From Nereocystis luetkeana (Eukaryota; Sar; Phaeophyceae; Laminariales; Laminariaceae), in assembly GCA_031213475.1 (NCBI GenBank), contig JARUPZ010000019.1:1662940-1726939 (forward strand): a stretch of DNA of 64,000 nt, read 5' to 3'. Below, one piece after another: positions 31,986-41,945 of the stretch. How positions within the stretch are numbered: position 1 is the stretch's first letter; every line of letters begins with the position of its first letter. The position numbers were made by a program, and so were the translations under genes. The notes below the pieces were generated by a model, which searched no databases, was not told where the DNA came from, and saw only the letters and a program-made list of their open reading frames with translations.

Positions 31986-32230
31986 GTACATACGCGCGGG
32001 CAATTGCCGACGCATTCCCGAGAGTGCTATTATTAGCGTCCCCTTAAGAAGGCCAGTAGTTTTTTTTTTCCCATCTAGTTTGCTATCTTCTCCTTCTTCT
32101 CTTCTTCTCTCTCCTCGTTCTTACGTGGTCGTAAGTCAGATCCCGGGGGCCGCAAAGGCGGGCTCTTCTCCCTCCTTCCCCACTACGTCACGGTTCTTCC
32201 CTTCCTTGGAAGACATTTTTATCGTTCATC
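31986..32230 (-). repeat. Short repeat M copy 2 next to a SINE2 fragment
   Basis: Positions 31986-32048 match 20384-20450 with an extra TATTA. From about 32056, a T run then TTCTCTCTCC, AAGTCAGATCCCGGGGGCC, GGCTCTTCTCC and ATTTTTATCG correspond to SINE2 read on the minus strand, lacking its tRNA-like head. Confidence 0.65.
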
Positions 32231-32554
32231 ATGTATACACTCCGGTGGTCGGTACAAATAGTGGAACCACAAAAAAAAGTACCAGGTAGACATCCTATTA
32301 TTGCCATTAATTACCTGTACACGGACGGTGGTGCCGTAAAAAAAGTACCACTCTCACTCGGAAAGTACAAGGTACCGCTCGGATAAAACGTGTGTCTGTC
32401 TATAAAATATGTAAAAGGGGGTTGGAGGAGGTAGAAGAGCTGCACAGAGAGAGGAAGACGGCAGCGACCATCTCCTAGGTACTACTACCGATAGCAGCGT
32501 ATGTATGTAGACCAGGAACACCGCACGGCCTTCTGCGCGTCGAAACATGCGCGT

Positions 32555-33250
32555 AGCAGTTATGAACCAACCATTTTGATGGACAGCGGGTGTTTGGTAG
32601 ATGCTTCTTAAGCTCATTCTTATCGGAGTCGGAGAGCGTTTTTTCAATAATCTCCAAAGTTTGGAGTTGGAGACATGTATGTATCAATATACGGAGGCGT
32701 TCAGTCACTCTTCGTGAAATTCTCCAGAAGCAAAAAAATCACGTTGGTTGAAATTTCACACGTTTGGGAAAAAAAACCCAGGAAAATATGGAAGTACTAT
32801 CGGAGAGCATTTTTTCCATAATTTCCAAAGTTTGAAAATAATTGGAGCTATGAAACAATATACGCAGGCGTTCTGTCACTACTACTCGTAAAATTCTCCA
32901 GAAGCAAAAAAATCAAGTTCGTTAAATTCCACACAATCGGAACAAAACCCAGGAAAATATGGAAGATTGAACAATTGCGCGAAAAAAATGTCGCTAAAAT
33001 AGGGGGAAAAAAGTTCTCCGATAAGAATGACCCTGTAGGGGGAGTGCTTAACGAGGCGAGTGGTGTCGTTTTTTGGTGGATGAGATGGAGGGATGTTGGT
33101 TGTGTGAGTCTTTATGTGCGTCACATCGGTTTTGATTTGTCGTATATATGATACTGCTGCGCTTTTATTCTGGAGAGTTCTTCACTTTCTGTCCCTTGGT
33201 CTTTTTTAGAAGAGCACTACAACACATACATACATTGTCGGATGGCAAGC
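32555..33250 (+). mobile_element. Family F2 interrupted by a 425-bp TIR element
   Basis: The left part ends ATGCTTCTTA at 32610. The right part resumes at TAGGGGGAGTGCTTAACGAG (33036) and runs to TTGTCGGATGGCAAGCATAC. The continuous copy at 21385-21640 reads ATGCTTCTTAGGGGTTGCTT across the same point, which proves the insertion. Confidence 0.85.
32611..33035. mobile_element. 425-bp TIR element nested in F2
   Basis: The termini share TCATTCTTATCGGAG (32614-32628) and its inverse (33016-33030). The right end continues outward as CAGGG on the inverse strand. TA flanks both sides (32609-32610 and 33036-33037), and the uninterrupted F2 has a single TA there. The interior is a direct repeat of about 171 bp: CGGAGAGCRTTTTTTC, TCCAAAGTTTG, CAATATACG and TTCTCCAGAAGCAAAAAAAT occur at 32630 and 32801, then a partial third. 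No transposase frame is present. Confidence 0.85.
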
Positions 33251-33391
33251 ATACTAATAGTAGCTGTGAGATCGAGGATTTGGTCGAAACTCATCTTTGC
33301 AAGCTGTGTGTAATACCTCGATCGCGCGTACTACGGGTTTTACACGGCCTCGTTTACTGTACTCCTGCAGGACATACTCGTACATACATTC

Positions 33392-33431
33392 CGCATATAT
33401 ATATATATATATAATATATATATATATATAT
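33392..33431. repeat. (TA)n palindrome
   Basis: CATATATATATATATATA joined to its inverse; a pure AT palindrome. Confidence 0.9.
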
Positions 33432-33604
33432 GAGGAAGGTAAATTTTAAACCTGAAGCTGCAAAATTCAAGGGGTGTGTGTCTCTATTTGGAAAAATAAT
33501 ATAATATTTGGAAAAACGATGTTTACCCGATACGTGGTACCGGAACGAGTACGAGTATGTGCTACTTGTAACTGCTGTTCCTATACTCGTATTTATAAGT
33601 ACTA

Positions 33605-33935
33605 CGGTATTATGCTTGCCATCCGACAGTGTGCATTATAAGTTTCAATGTTGATGACCCAAAACATTTTCCTAAAACAAGAATCCCCGGAAACAAAGAA
33701 AACCTATGTTCAAGCAAGGTCTACTATTATAATAATTAATAATACCAGGTAACTATTTATAACTTCTGTGTCTGCTTCCCTGTGCTTCCTCTATACGATA
33801 CTCCATGTATTCTGTGCTCCCTCCTCCGTCTCATTACGTTATATTCTTAAATCCTACCAGGTAAGCCGCATCCAAGCTCCATCCTCGCGCCATCGGTGTG
33901 GGTCTGTCACCCCCCCCCCCACACCCTGCTCCTTC
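33605..33935 (-). mobile_element. LINE F1 3' end, interrupted by TACCAGGTA
   Basis: The minus strand carries PMARGWSLDAA (ending near 33866), then 3' UTR, then GTCGGATGGCAAGCATAATA at about 33605. Where other copies read GCAGCTTAGGATTTAAGAA (20943, 21026) or GGCTTAAGATTTAAGAA (22205), this copy reads GGCTTACCTGGTAGGATTTA. The insertion removes the stop codon that follows the last Ala codon elsewhere. Confidence 0.85.
33855..33863. repeat. TACCAGGTA insertion with empty sites in LINE copies
   Basis: Three other LINE copies have TA at this position without the extra 7 bp. The TA is duplicated and CCAGG (CCTGG on the LINE strand) is the added core. Confidence 0.9.
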
Positions 33936-34216
33936 TCGTTTCCTGGCGATCTCTAAGCTGGAGTTTGAATTGGGGTTAGACTAGTAATGGGGTTGCAATT
34001 GGGATGTCGCACGGTTTTTTTTTAGACAAACCATTTCTCACTTGACTCGGTGGAGGACCTCAACCGAAGAGCCGTACTTGTACAGAAACTCGAAAAAAAG
34101 CCAACATTTTGGTTTTCTTTGACGTTTTTCGTCATTGACACAACCTGCCTACACAGCAGTAGTCCTCGTCGGATGGCAAACATACCCGCACCAGGTACGA
34201 ATACGTACGTATATTA

Positions 34217-34356
34217 TCACGGGGGACCATCATCATAGTAAATAAATGGTACCTACGGTACACACAAAAACCTATACCAGGTACCTGGTACCTGGTATGT
34301 TTTACCATTTTTACCAACAATATTAGGTCCTATTTACTATGTATGGTCCCCCGTAT
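34217..34356. mobile_element. TTACGGGGGACC MITE, copy 5, with three TACCWGGTA units inserted
   Basis: Ends ACGGGGGACCAT and ATGGTCCCCCGT. Other copies read AACCTATATATTTAACCATT in the loop; here the same place reads CCTATACCAGGTACCTGGTA followed by CCTGGTA, then TGTTTTACCATT. The three motifs share their TA dinucleotides (34275-34297). Confidence 0.9.
34275..34297. repeat. Triple tandem TACCWGGTA insertion
   Basis: TA-CCAGG-TA-CCTGG-TA-CCTGG-TA replaces a simple TATA step of the MITE consensus. Mixed A and T centres in one array argue against simple slippage from a single unit. Confidence 0.85.
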
Positions 34357-34584
34357 TATTAATATTATAGTAATAATAATCACATCGTTGGAGCCGATGC
34401 AAATTTTGAAACATCACGTATGTATCTGGTTCGTTAAAATATATCACTCGTATCTCTGGGTATATTACATGTATAATACGTATCATTAAAAATATACTTC
34501 AGGTCCTATATAGCCCATGACGGGATTGTGTTCAATAATACGAGCATCTATCTACTAAACTACGTACAACAAAAAAGGGGGGGG

Positions 34585-34830
34585 GACTACAGACCCACAC
34601 CGATGGCGTGGGGATGGAGCTTGGAACGTAATGAGAAGGAAGGAGCAAGGACAACAAAAAATGGAGTAGACAAACCGAGAGTTGGCACAGAACGGAGGTA
34701 TACAGACTTGGTGCGTGGGTTTTCCTTTTGTTTCCGAGGTTTTCTTCTTTCGGGAAAGTTATGAGAGATCATTGTTGTTGAAGATCATGCTGCACATTGT
34801 CGGATGGCGAGAGAAATAATAAATACCATA
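34585..34830 (+). mobile_element. LINE F1 3' end
   Basis: A G run and ACCCACACCGATGGCGTGGG (the PMAWGWSL codons) are followed by a jump to GAACGTAATGAGAAGGAAGG, the 3' UTR, and CATTGTCGGATGGCGAGAGA with an AATAATAAATA tail. Confidence 0.85.
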
Positions 34831-34979
34831 CCGGTACCTCGGTAAATCAAATACGCACTCGTTGGGGAGGAATCCTCAAGAATCTTTCGGCGTTATATAT
34901 GTGTGTAGGCCTGCTGTGGTCAGGTACACTAAGAGAGAGACACACAAACAAACGTTTGGAACAACTTACTTTCTTGTAG

Positions 34980-35640
34980 TAGCAGTAGTGCTTGTCCTTA
35001 TCCCACGATGTGCCGCGTGTGAGCTTCAACGTTGACTTCAGAATCTCACACAAACATTCTCCCCGAAAATTAGGAAAAGAAAACCGATGCCAGGTATACT
35101 TTATACCGGTATGTTAATACCAGGTACTGGTTAGGTACTATTAATACCACCTGGTACGAGGTACTCGCATTCGATACTCGTAGAGCAGTAGAAGAAGGGG
35201 AGGAGTAAATAGGTACCATGTACAACATACTGCAGTGTACATACTGGCAGTAGTATGAAGTTAGTTAGTGGTAGGTCGACCTCAGCCAACATCGTATATC
35301 GTACGTGGTGGTAAACGTCGAAGAACGAAACGTAGGAGGGCTATACAAGTACTGATGGTGTGTACCTGGTACATATTATACGTTTCGAGCGGAGTAGCCG
35401 GTGACTCTGTTCTCTGTTGTTCACACCCCGCAACGACCGCCTCTCAGCATGCAAGCTGTCCGCTCGTTGGTGACGATGGCAGCAAACAACAAGAACAACA
35501 ACAATAGCATCAAGCTGTTGGAGTCAAACAACACTACTACCTGCTGCGCGGTATGTAGATACGGTAGTCGTAGACGTATCGCGGTGTTGTTTTATGTTGT
35601 ATGTATATAACTATTAATAGGCATACTGCTGTAATATAAT
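34980..35640. other. Unassigned DNA; faint LINE tail; many TA-flanked short motifs
   Basis: Positions 34995-35075 resemble the minus-strand LINE tail (GATGTGCCGCGTGTGAGCTT, CAACGTTGA). The stretch at 35095-35185 is crowded with TACCAGGTA, TACCGGTA, TACTGGT and TACTCGTA-like words. No gene recognised. Confidence 0.5.
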
Positions 35641-35647
35641 ATTAATA

Positions 35648-35752
35648 TTACGGGGGACCATAGTTAATAGGACCAAATATTGTCAGTAATAATGGTTAAA
35701 TATATAGGTTTTTATGTATACCACAGGTCCTATTAACTATGGTCCCCCCTAA
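35648..35752. mobile_element. TTACGGGGGACC MITE, copy 6
   Basis: 105 bp, near-perfect ends, TA on both sides. Confidence 0.92.
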
Positions 35753-35759
35753 TAGTAAC

Positions 35760-36520
35760 TATGTAAGTAGACATATCGCACTGCTACAGCAGTAGATCTA
35801 AGTATGACATATCGCACTGACTACTGCTGCTTGCTGTAGACACAATCGCAAAGGGCTCAATTCATTCCGCGTCGACGACCTCAAGCGAAAAAAGCGAGCA
35901 AAGCAAAGCAAATTCAAAAGAGAGCAAACCTAAAACAAAAACTGGCCTTGACAAGTCCAACACCCAGGCTCCAGCGATGGAAGAGTACCCAGGCAGCAGC
36001 ACTTCATCGCCCATGCCTTGTAAGTATTTTGGTTGCTTCCCAGGCAGAAAGGGCAACCCGGTAGAAAGTTCGTAGTATTAGTACTGGATCCTGCGCGACA
36101 GGCGCCGCCGTTGCTCTGGTGGCGCGGGGGGTGTCGGGGGGAAACGGATCGAGGAAGCGAAGAGGGAGGGATGCAGGGGGGAAGGGGGAGATCTGAGACG
36201 GGCTGTGTGGTTTGTACTTGACGACCTCTTCCTGTCGGCTCGTTGGGGCACACCACACCACACCCTTGGTAGGCGCTGAAGTTGTAGCATCCCTTCGTTC
36301 CCGACGGCATGCATTGTAATCTACTTTAATCAACAGCTGCGACATATTATGCAGCAAGCAGTCTTTGGAATTAAAAGTCTACATGCATACGATATACATA
36401 CATACATACATACCTGTGCTCATTTTTGTATATATATACGCTTGCTCCTTGATTTTGGTACGAGTACCAGGGTATGTAATACGTATGTACCTGGTATGAT
36501 ATTTTTAAGCAGGATGCTAT
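35760..36520. other. Unassigned DNA, Cys-rich frame on the minus strand
   Basis: A 126-codon minus frame (36310-35930) contains several Cys, including CCC and CWTC near its end, but no known spacing. A consensus-like GTAAGT lies at 36020-36025 on the plus strand. Both are weak; I do not call a gene. Confidence 0.35.
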
Positions 36521-36529
36521 TAACCCCTT

Positions 36530-36616
36530 TAGTACCGCGGTCCCGATTTGGGGACAAACCATTCTAATTCCAAGTGAGTTGTACCCAAAACGGAACTGGG
36601 GTCCTAAAAGGGTTAA
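36530..36616. mobile_element. TTAA MITE, copy with palindromic flanks
   Basis: GCTATTAACCCCTTTAGTAC at the left and GTCCTAAAAGGGTTAATAGC at the right. TTAA is present on both sides, and 4 bp of flank (GCTA/TAGC) are also inverted. Confidence 0.88.
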
Positions 36617-37016
36617 TAGCCTCTTTGACTAAAAGCAAGAACGGACCGGTGTAGATACATAGCGGCATCCTCATCATGACATCTCCTGCGTATCTCATGC
36701 TATATAGAGGTCCGCTTGAAACGAAATGTAAAGTATAAGCTGTAGTAGCATACGATACGAAACGTAGAAAGGAGAGACGGCCGCGAGTATTAACAGCAGT
36801 ATAGCTCCACACGCGAGCTCCCCGACGACGACTCGATTGGCCACACCGCAGCCTTCTAAACGATACGCACATCGCGTGCCGCCATACATACGCCGTAGCA
36901 TAACGCGTACCAGGTACGTATATATAGCACAAGCATGTGAATCAGATCAAGATCGAGATCAATTCTTCAGCTCGTTCGGCTTTCTATCGTATGTTACATC
37001 AAAACGGTAGTGTTCG

Positions 37017-37070
37017 GCGGGGGGGGGGGGGGCGGGGGGGAGGGGGGGGGGGGCAGGGCGGGGCAGCTGA
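37017..37070 (+). repeat. G-run cluster
   Basis: Runs of about 15, 7, 13 and several 3-4 G are separated by single C or A bases, giving strong G-quadruplex potential on the plus strand. Confidence 0.85.
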
Positions 37071-37074
37071 TAAT

Positions 37075-37509
37075 GCAACGCACCGAACAAATAACTGAAA
37101 CAAACACCCTTGTTTTGATGAACCACACGTCAGGCGTTCGGGGGGGTCGATCATCTGTCTCTACGAAGCAGTACAGCAGTACATTTAGGTAGGGGAAAAA
37201 AAAACGGTGACCCTTTCATACGCACCTCAAAAGTAGGAAGTAGAAAAGCCAGAGAGCGCGCGAAGAGGCTGATGAGCAGATTCTTACAATGGGCTCACGC
37301 TATCTCACTCACCACGTCGTCCTTTATGGTGGTGTGGTGTGGTGTGGTGGAGGTGGTGGTGGTGGTGGTGGTGGTTGGTGTGGTATCCGGGTAGTGGATC
37401 GCGCCTTCGGCTGGGATCCCCTGCCCTCCCCTGGTTCGGGGTCATGCAGTTCCGGACCTTCCTGCGTATAGCGTATCCGGTATGTGTTCAATATATTCCG
37501 GTCTGTGTG

Positions 37510-37542
<33 letters not shown>

Positions 37543-38335
37543 GGCGGTCTAGCGGTCCGGTGGATAGATTCTGAGGCCGAGAGGTTTTTTTACGGCAGAA
37601 TCGGTTGAGGCGTCGGCAAATGGCGCGTGAGAAATGATATCGCCCCTTTTGTATGCAGCCTCCCCCCCCCCCCTGGGATACTGCTGTGCTGCTGCTGTGT
37701 TATGATACACTTGTACCTGAGGGTATTACCTATTGTACGCTTACTATATACCATGTAATATACGTACTTCTTCGAGTAATATACCAGGACTATTAATAAT
37801 ATGAGTTTCGTTGTGTTGTTGGTGTTATCGGTTTACTACTATTTAATGTCAATGATGTAATATCATTGACACACACACCTGGAATATTTTGATGTAATAT
37901 CATTGACACACACACCTGGAATATTTTACACCTGGTACCTGGCACATGCATACAAATTACCAGCAGAGGTATACGTACGGCTGCACGCTAATTATTAAAT
38001 AGTCTTCATGCTGCACAGACTCCGACAATACTAGAAGAGCCTTGTATCTACTACCACGGTATATATTTATAACTGGTATTTATTACACCTATATATACTA
38101 ATACTTCAGTGGTACCTGTTACGAGCAGTGTGCCCACTTGGCAGTTAGTTGGCACCCCGACCCTTCAAAACAAAGCGTCCAGAGACATTTCATGTTCGTA
38201 TATATATACCAGGTATACGATATCTTTGGGTAGTAGGTGGTCCTCGAGCTCACTCCGCTTCAATTCTTACCGAAGCGCATACATACATATATACTCGTAT
38301 CATACCGACACGTAACGTAAAAAGGCGTTTCTTGC
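37075..38335. other. Simple-sequence rich DNA, no gene seen
   Basis: (GGT)n at 37328-37380, (GTCT)n at 37507-37542, and a 37-bp tandem duplication TGATGTAATATCATTGACAC... at 37852-37926 with CACACACCTGGAATATTTT. No coding evidence. Confidence 0.65.
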
Positions 38336-38339
38336 ATCA

Positions 38340-38400
38340 AAGCTGAACACGAAATGGGAAGCGCGAGAAGAGCGCGAGTTAGCTACTACAATACTATTGA
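38340..38400 (+). repeat. SINE3 fragment
   Basis: GAAATGGGAAGCGCGAGAAG, AGCGCGAGTTAGCTAC corresponds to the CGGAAAGCGCGAGAGCGTGA part of SINE3. Confidence 0.6.
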
Positions 38401-38755
38401 ATACAAAAATTGAATACCAGGTATACTATTAACACTATTATTATTGTGTATACTATTAATATTATTGATAACGCATACCTGGTACCTGATATTAACGATG
38501 TTTATTCGGTAATATTGCCGCCCTTCCAAATTCGAAGGTAATAAGGTCTCGGTTATTATTAATAGGAGACATTCAGTCTATTTTTTAAATATAATTTTGT
38601 TGAGTGTTCAGGCTTGACACTTTCCGTGTTTTAAGTCATCATTGGATTCTACTAATTTACTAAAACCCTTGTATACGTATGATTGGAAAAGAGCTGCGCG
38701 TTGCCAATAATTGACAAAATGAATCTTAATCTCATATTCGATGATCGACGAGCAG

Positions 38756-38944
38756 TGTGTGTGTGTGTGTGTTCTTCACATTAAACCGTTCTTTCTACCC
38801 GTCGACATCCAGCACAACCAGTGTCCGTGCCGATTCTTCCATCCTAGAAGAGATACAAGTTCTGTGGTCACAAAGCTACGCCACAGAGATACTACGTTGC
38901 CACGTGTGCAGTGTGAACTGCAGTGGGCAATGCAAAGCCATGTC
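38756..38944 (-). repeat. Repeat K copy 2, inverted
   Basis: This is the reverse complement of 5644-5831 with no difference that I could find outside the CA run. Flanks differ between the two copies. The right flank (38946-39085) is SINE3 body. Confidence 0.85.
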
Positions 38945-38945
38945 A

Positions 38946-39085
38946 GTAGGAAGGCTGAACCCGACGAGAGCGATAAAAATGGAGGCACGTACCGCGGGGG
39001 AGAAGGAACGACACCACCTGTGACCTGTGACCACACGGAGTGTGTGCCCAGAAACTGGGAAGTAAAAGAGATGGTAGAAAAAAAA
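38946..39085 (+). repeat. SINE3 body and tail
   Basis: GCTGAACCC, GCGATAAAAATGGAGGCACG, CGGGGGAGAAGGAACGACA, CCTGTGACC, GTGCCCAGAA, CTGGGAAGTAAAAGAGATG. Diverged and head-less. Confidence 0.75.
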
Positions 39086-39385
39086 CAATACCTGGTATAA
39101 ATAAAAAATATATACCTGGTATATACCTACCGGTACGTACCTCGTTCGTATGTAGACACTCACGCAGAACCGGTCGGTAGAGACAGCAGAACAGCAGTCT
39201 ACGCGAATATTCACATTATTTTAAGAGGGCAGAGAGCTCTGACAGAGGAGGAGATGAAGTACCCCCCCCCCCCGCCACCCTCTCTCTGCTGGGCCGGGAT
39301 TGTTTCCGATTGATTTTCGAAGGGAGAAACACCAGCCAGCAAAACGAAAAGCGTTGTACCTTCTTTCTGTCGTACCAGGTATATG

Positions 39386-39504
39386 TTACGGGGGGGACCA
39401 TAGTAAATAGAACCAAATATAGTGAGTACAAATAGGTATGTACCATGGTATATAGGTTTATTTGTGTGTACCATAGGTCAGATAGGTGAGGTGGTCCCCC
39501 GTAA
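39386..39504. mobile_element. TTACGGGGGACC MITE, copy 7, with TACCATGGTA in the loop
   Basis: Ends TTACGGGGGGGACCATAG and GGTGGTCCCCCGTAA. At 39441-39450 it has TACCATGGTA where other copies have TATATAGG directly, so this is an insertion like TACCWGGTA but with a 6-bp core CCATGG. Confidence 0.85.
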
Positions 39505-39795
39505 TAGTACATGGTAAGTACGGCCTTTCGTTCTGAACTTTTGCTCCTTCCTCGAGCGACCACGTCCGTCCGTCCAAGCTTCCTCTTTGTATGGGTAAAG
39601 TTCACATACATACATGTACACAAAAAAAAACGTTTATTTGCGTTTTATTTGTTTGTTGTGTGAGAAGGTCAATGTACTAGTATTAATTCCATTCTCCAGC
39701 CGCTTTCGTTTCCAGCCCCGCGCAAAAAGATCATCGCACCCGCCCGGCCGTATGGCGATGTAATATGGGGCGGTGTCGGCGGCAGCAACGAGACG

Positions 39796-39845
39796 ACAAG
39801 AAGAAGAAGAAGAAGAAGAAGAAGAAGAAGAACGCCACAGCGGCT

Positions 39846-39881
<36 letters not shown>

Positions 39882-39930
39882 GCGGCAGCAGCAGCAGCGG
39901 CAGCTAGCTGCTGCAGCAGCCAGCAGCACG
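39796..39930. repeat. (AAG)n and (CAG)n arrays
   Basis: (AAG)12 at about 39797-39832, then (CAG)n with CGG interruptions at 39844-39930. Confidence 0.95.
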
Positions 39931-40059
39931 ATCCCCGTATGAAAGGACGACAGTGCGGTACGCCTGCGAACATCACAGTAGTGCAGGTCTGACCCCAAAT
40001 ACAAAGTAGTACACCACATTATTGAGCAATGAACAAACGATCTCCCTATAAGTTGGGAC

Positions 40060-40290
40060 ATACAACAACAACAGCAGCAGTAGTGGCATTTATAGTGCGT
40101 ATTCAGTTGAGTGATACGCACGGAAGGAGAAATGACTCGATGATATTGGTTGTATTCGACGAGTGGCGTCAGCCTTTTCATTCTGAGTGAGTATTTTTAC
40201 TTGCGCACATTGTCGGAAGCAAAGGCAATTCGTAATACATTACATGATTATTATTTCTCTTGCCATCCGACAATCATGATCATGAATGGG
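40060..40290 (+). repeat. LINE 3' end of the 51.8-kb subtype
   Basis: GGAAGGAGAAATGACTCGAT, GGTTGTATTCGACGAGTGGC, GTCAGCCTTTTCATTCTGAG and GCGCACATTGTCGGAAGCAA match 51825-51925. A short minus-strand tail (ATTATTTCTCTTGCCATCCG) follows at 40250-40273. Confidence 0.75.
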
Positions 40291-40296
40291 CAGCAT

Positions 40297-40655
40297 TTTT
40301 TTTTTTTTTTTTGCTCATCGCATTTATTATCTTCGCACATCTTCTTCTCTCTGTCTCTCCTTCCAACTCGTAACTCAGACCCGGGGTCACATATAGCAGG
40401 CTCTTCTACCCCCTTCCCGCTACGGTACGTGCCTTCATTTTTATCGCGAAAATATTTCAGCCTTTTCCTCCCTCGTCGACTCGCTTCAAATTGTGCCTAC
40501 CCACGCTGCAAAGCGCTCTCGAAAACTATTGAACCCTTTTTATTTTTATTTTTGCAAATAAAGTCAAATGCCCGACCCACCTGAGGGGCTCGAACCCAGG
40601 ACTCAAAACACAAGTAGAATTCGAGGTTAACCACTTGAACCACCTGGGCGACCGT
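40297..40655 (-). mobile_element. SINE2 copy 1
   Basis: On the minus strand this starts GGTCGCCCAGGTGGTTCAAG, TGGTTAACCTCGAATTC, and has B-box GGGTTCGAGCCCC at about 40594. The body runs AAAAGGGTTCAATAG, GCAGCGTGGGTAGGCACA, TCTGAAATATTTTCGC and GGTCACATAG-like blocks inverted, and ends in an oligo(A) tail (T run 40298-40313). It has internal RNA polymerase III type boxes and an A tail, which is classical SINE structure. Confidence 0.85.
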
Positions 40656-40689
40656 GATCTTCAACATATATACCAGGTACCAAGTAAGT

Positions 40690-41015
40690 ATTGTTCGTGC
40701 CTGGTATTAACATTGCTCCCTACGAGGCGCTACCTCCCCGCTACGTACGTACGTACGAGGTCCCCGCATATATAATATATATGTAAAAAACAGTTTTTCG
40801 TTAAATAACTTTTTTTTACTTATATATTTGCTTATTCGGGCGTCAATTTGAAAAATTAAAAGCTACAGCATTAACTGCTGTGTAATAAATAATCTTATTA
40901 ATCTTCTATTTTTTCGTTCGAAGAGGTATACTGCAATTATTATAATGCAGGTACTTCGGACCTGTTTTCGTTCACGCTCCAAGGGTGGCATACCTGATAC
41001 CGATATTATTATGTG
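40690..41015. other. Unassigned AT-rich DNA
   Basis: Between two SINE2 copies. It contains CGTACGTACGTAC-type repeats near 40745 and a TATATAATATATA palindrome near 40770. No gene recognised. Confidence 0.55.
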
Positions 41016-41018
41016 TAC

Positions 41019-41355
41019 TTTTTTTTTTCTCATCCCATTTATTATCTTCGCACATCTTCTTCTCTCTCTCCTTCCAACTCGTAACTCAGATCCGGGGTCA
41101 CATAGCAGGCTCTTCCCGCTCCCCTCCCGCTACGGTACGTGCCTTCATTTTTACCGTGAGAATATTTCAGCCTTTTCTTCCCTCGTCGACTCGCATCGAA
41201 TTGTGCCTACCCACGCTGCAAGGCGCTCTCAACAATTGAATCCTTTTTTTATTTTTGCAAATAACGTCAAATGTCCGACCCACCTGGGGCTCGAACCCAG
41301 GACTCAAACAAGTAGAATTCGAGGTTAACCACTTGAACCACCGGGGCGACCGGCT
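41019..41355 (-). mobile_element. SINE2 copy 2
   Basis: The same organisation as copy 1. The head is GGTCGCCCCGGTGGTTCAAG, the B-box lies near 41291, and the oligo(A) tail is at 41018-41028. The cluster TACCTGGTACCTGGTACC plus AGGTA follows at 41392-41414. Confidence 0.85.
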
Positions 41356-41504
41356 TTGTACTGCTGTGTAATATTAATAGAATAATTTAAATACCTGGTA
41401 CCTGGTACCAGGTAAGCTGTATTATCATACGCAGGCGCACGTATACTTGTAGGCACTTACTTACTTATGAAACGGTACCATCGCTTTTCATTTTCCCTTC
41501 TCCA

Positions 41505-41625
41505 TCCTATTATTATTGTTTCCCTTGCCATCCGACAATGTGCAGCATGATCTCTACATTGATCGCTCGCACAACTTTCCTGAAGGAAGGAAGAAAACCT
41601 CGGAAACAAAAACTCGAAAAACATC
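41505..41625 (-). repeat. LINE F1 3' end
   Basis: Minus strand: TTTTTGTTTCCGAGGTTTTC, GATCAATGTAGAGATCATGC, TGCACATTGTCGGATGGCAA, then GGGAAACAATAATAATA. Confidence 0.8.
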
Positions 41626-41629
41626 CTGT

Positions 41630-41945
41630 ACCGTATTATTCATTATCTTCGCCTCCCTCTCTCGCTCCCTCTTAGCAGAAGTACCTCAAATCCGCGGGGT
41701 CAACAACTCCTCCCCCCTCCCCCCTACGTATTACAGTAGTAGTAGTAGTAGTAGTAGTATTACGGGGGACCATAGTTAATAGGGCCAAATATTGATAGTA
41801 AAAATGGTAAAATATATAGGTTTTTATCCATACCATAGGTCCTATTAACTATGTTCCCCCGTAATAGTACGTGTGCCTAAATATGTTTCGCTGCCTATTC
41901 GCTTCCCTCTCCGACTCGGGTCGATTGTTTCTGTATATAAACTCA
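41630..41945 (-). mobile_element. Degenerate SINE2 split by a MITE
   Basis: ATTCATTATCTTCGCCTCCC, CTCAAATCCGCGGGGTCA and CTCCCCCCTACG represent the SINE2 tail part. An (AGT)n run and MITE copy 8 (41760-41864) follow, then GCCTATTCGCTTCCCTCTCC. It is diverged, and the split is inferred. Confidence 0.55.
41760..41864. mobile_element. TTACGGGGGACC MITE, copy 8
   Basis: 105 bp with TA on both sides; one change in the right arm (ATGTTCCCCC). Confidence 0.92.

Noticed and set aside
36020-36042. Short intron with GTAAGT donor and TTCCCAG acceptor
   Set aside because: The interval would be far too short for a spliceosomal intron and the flanking frame has no known domain.
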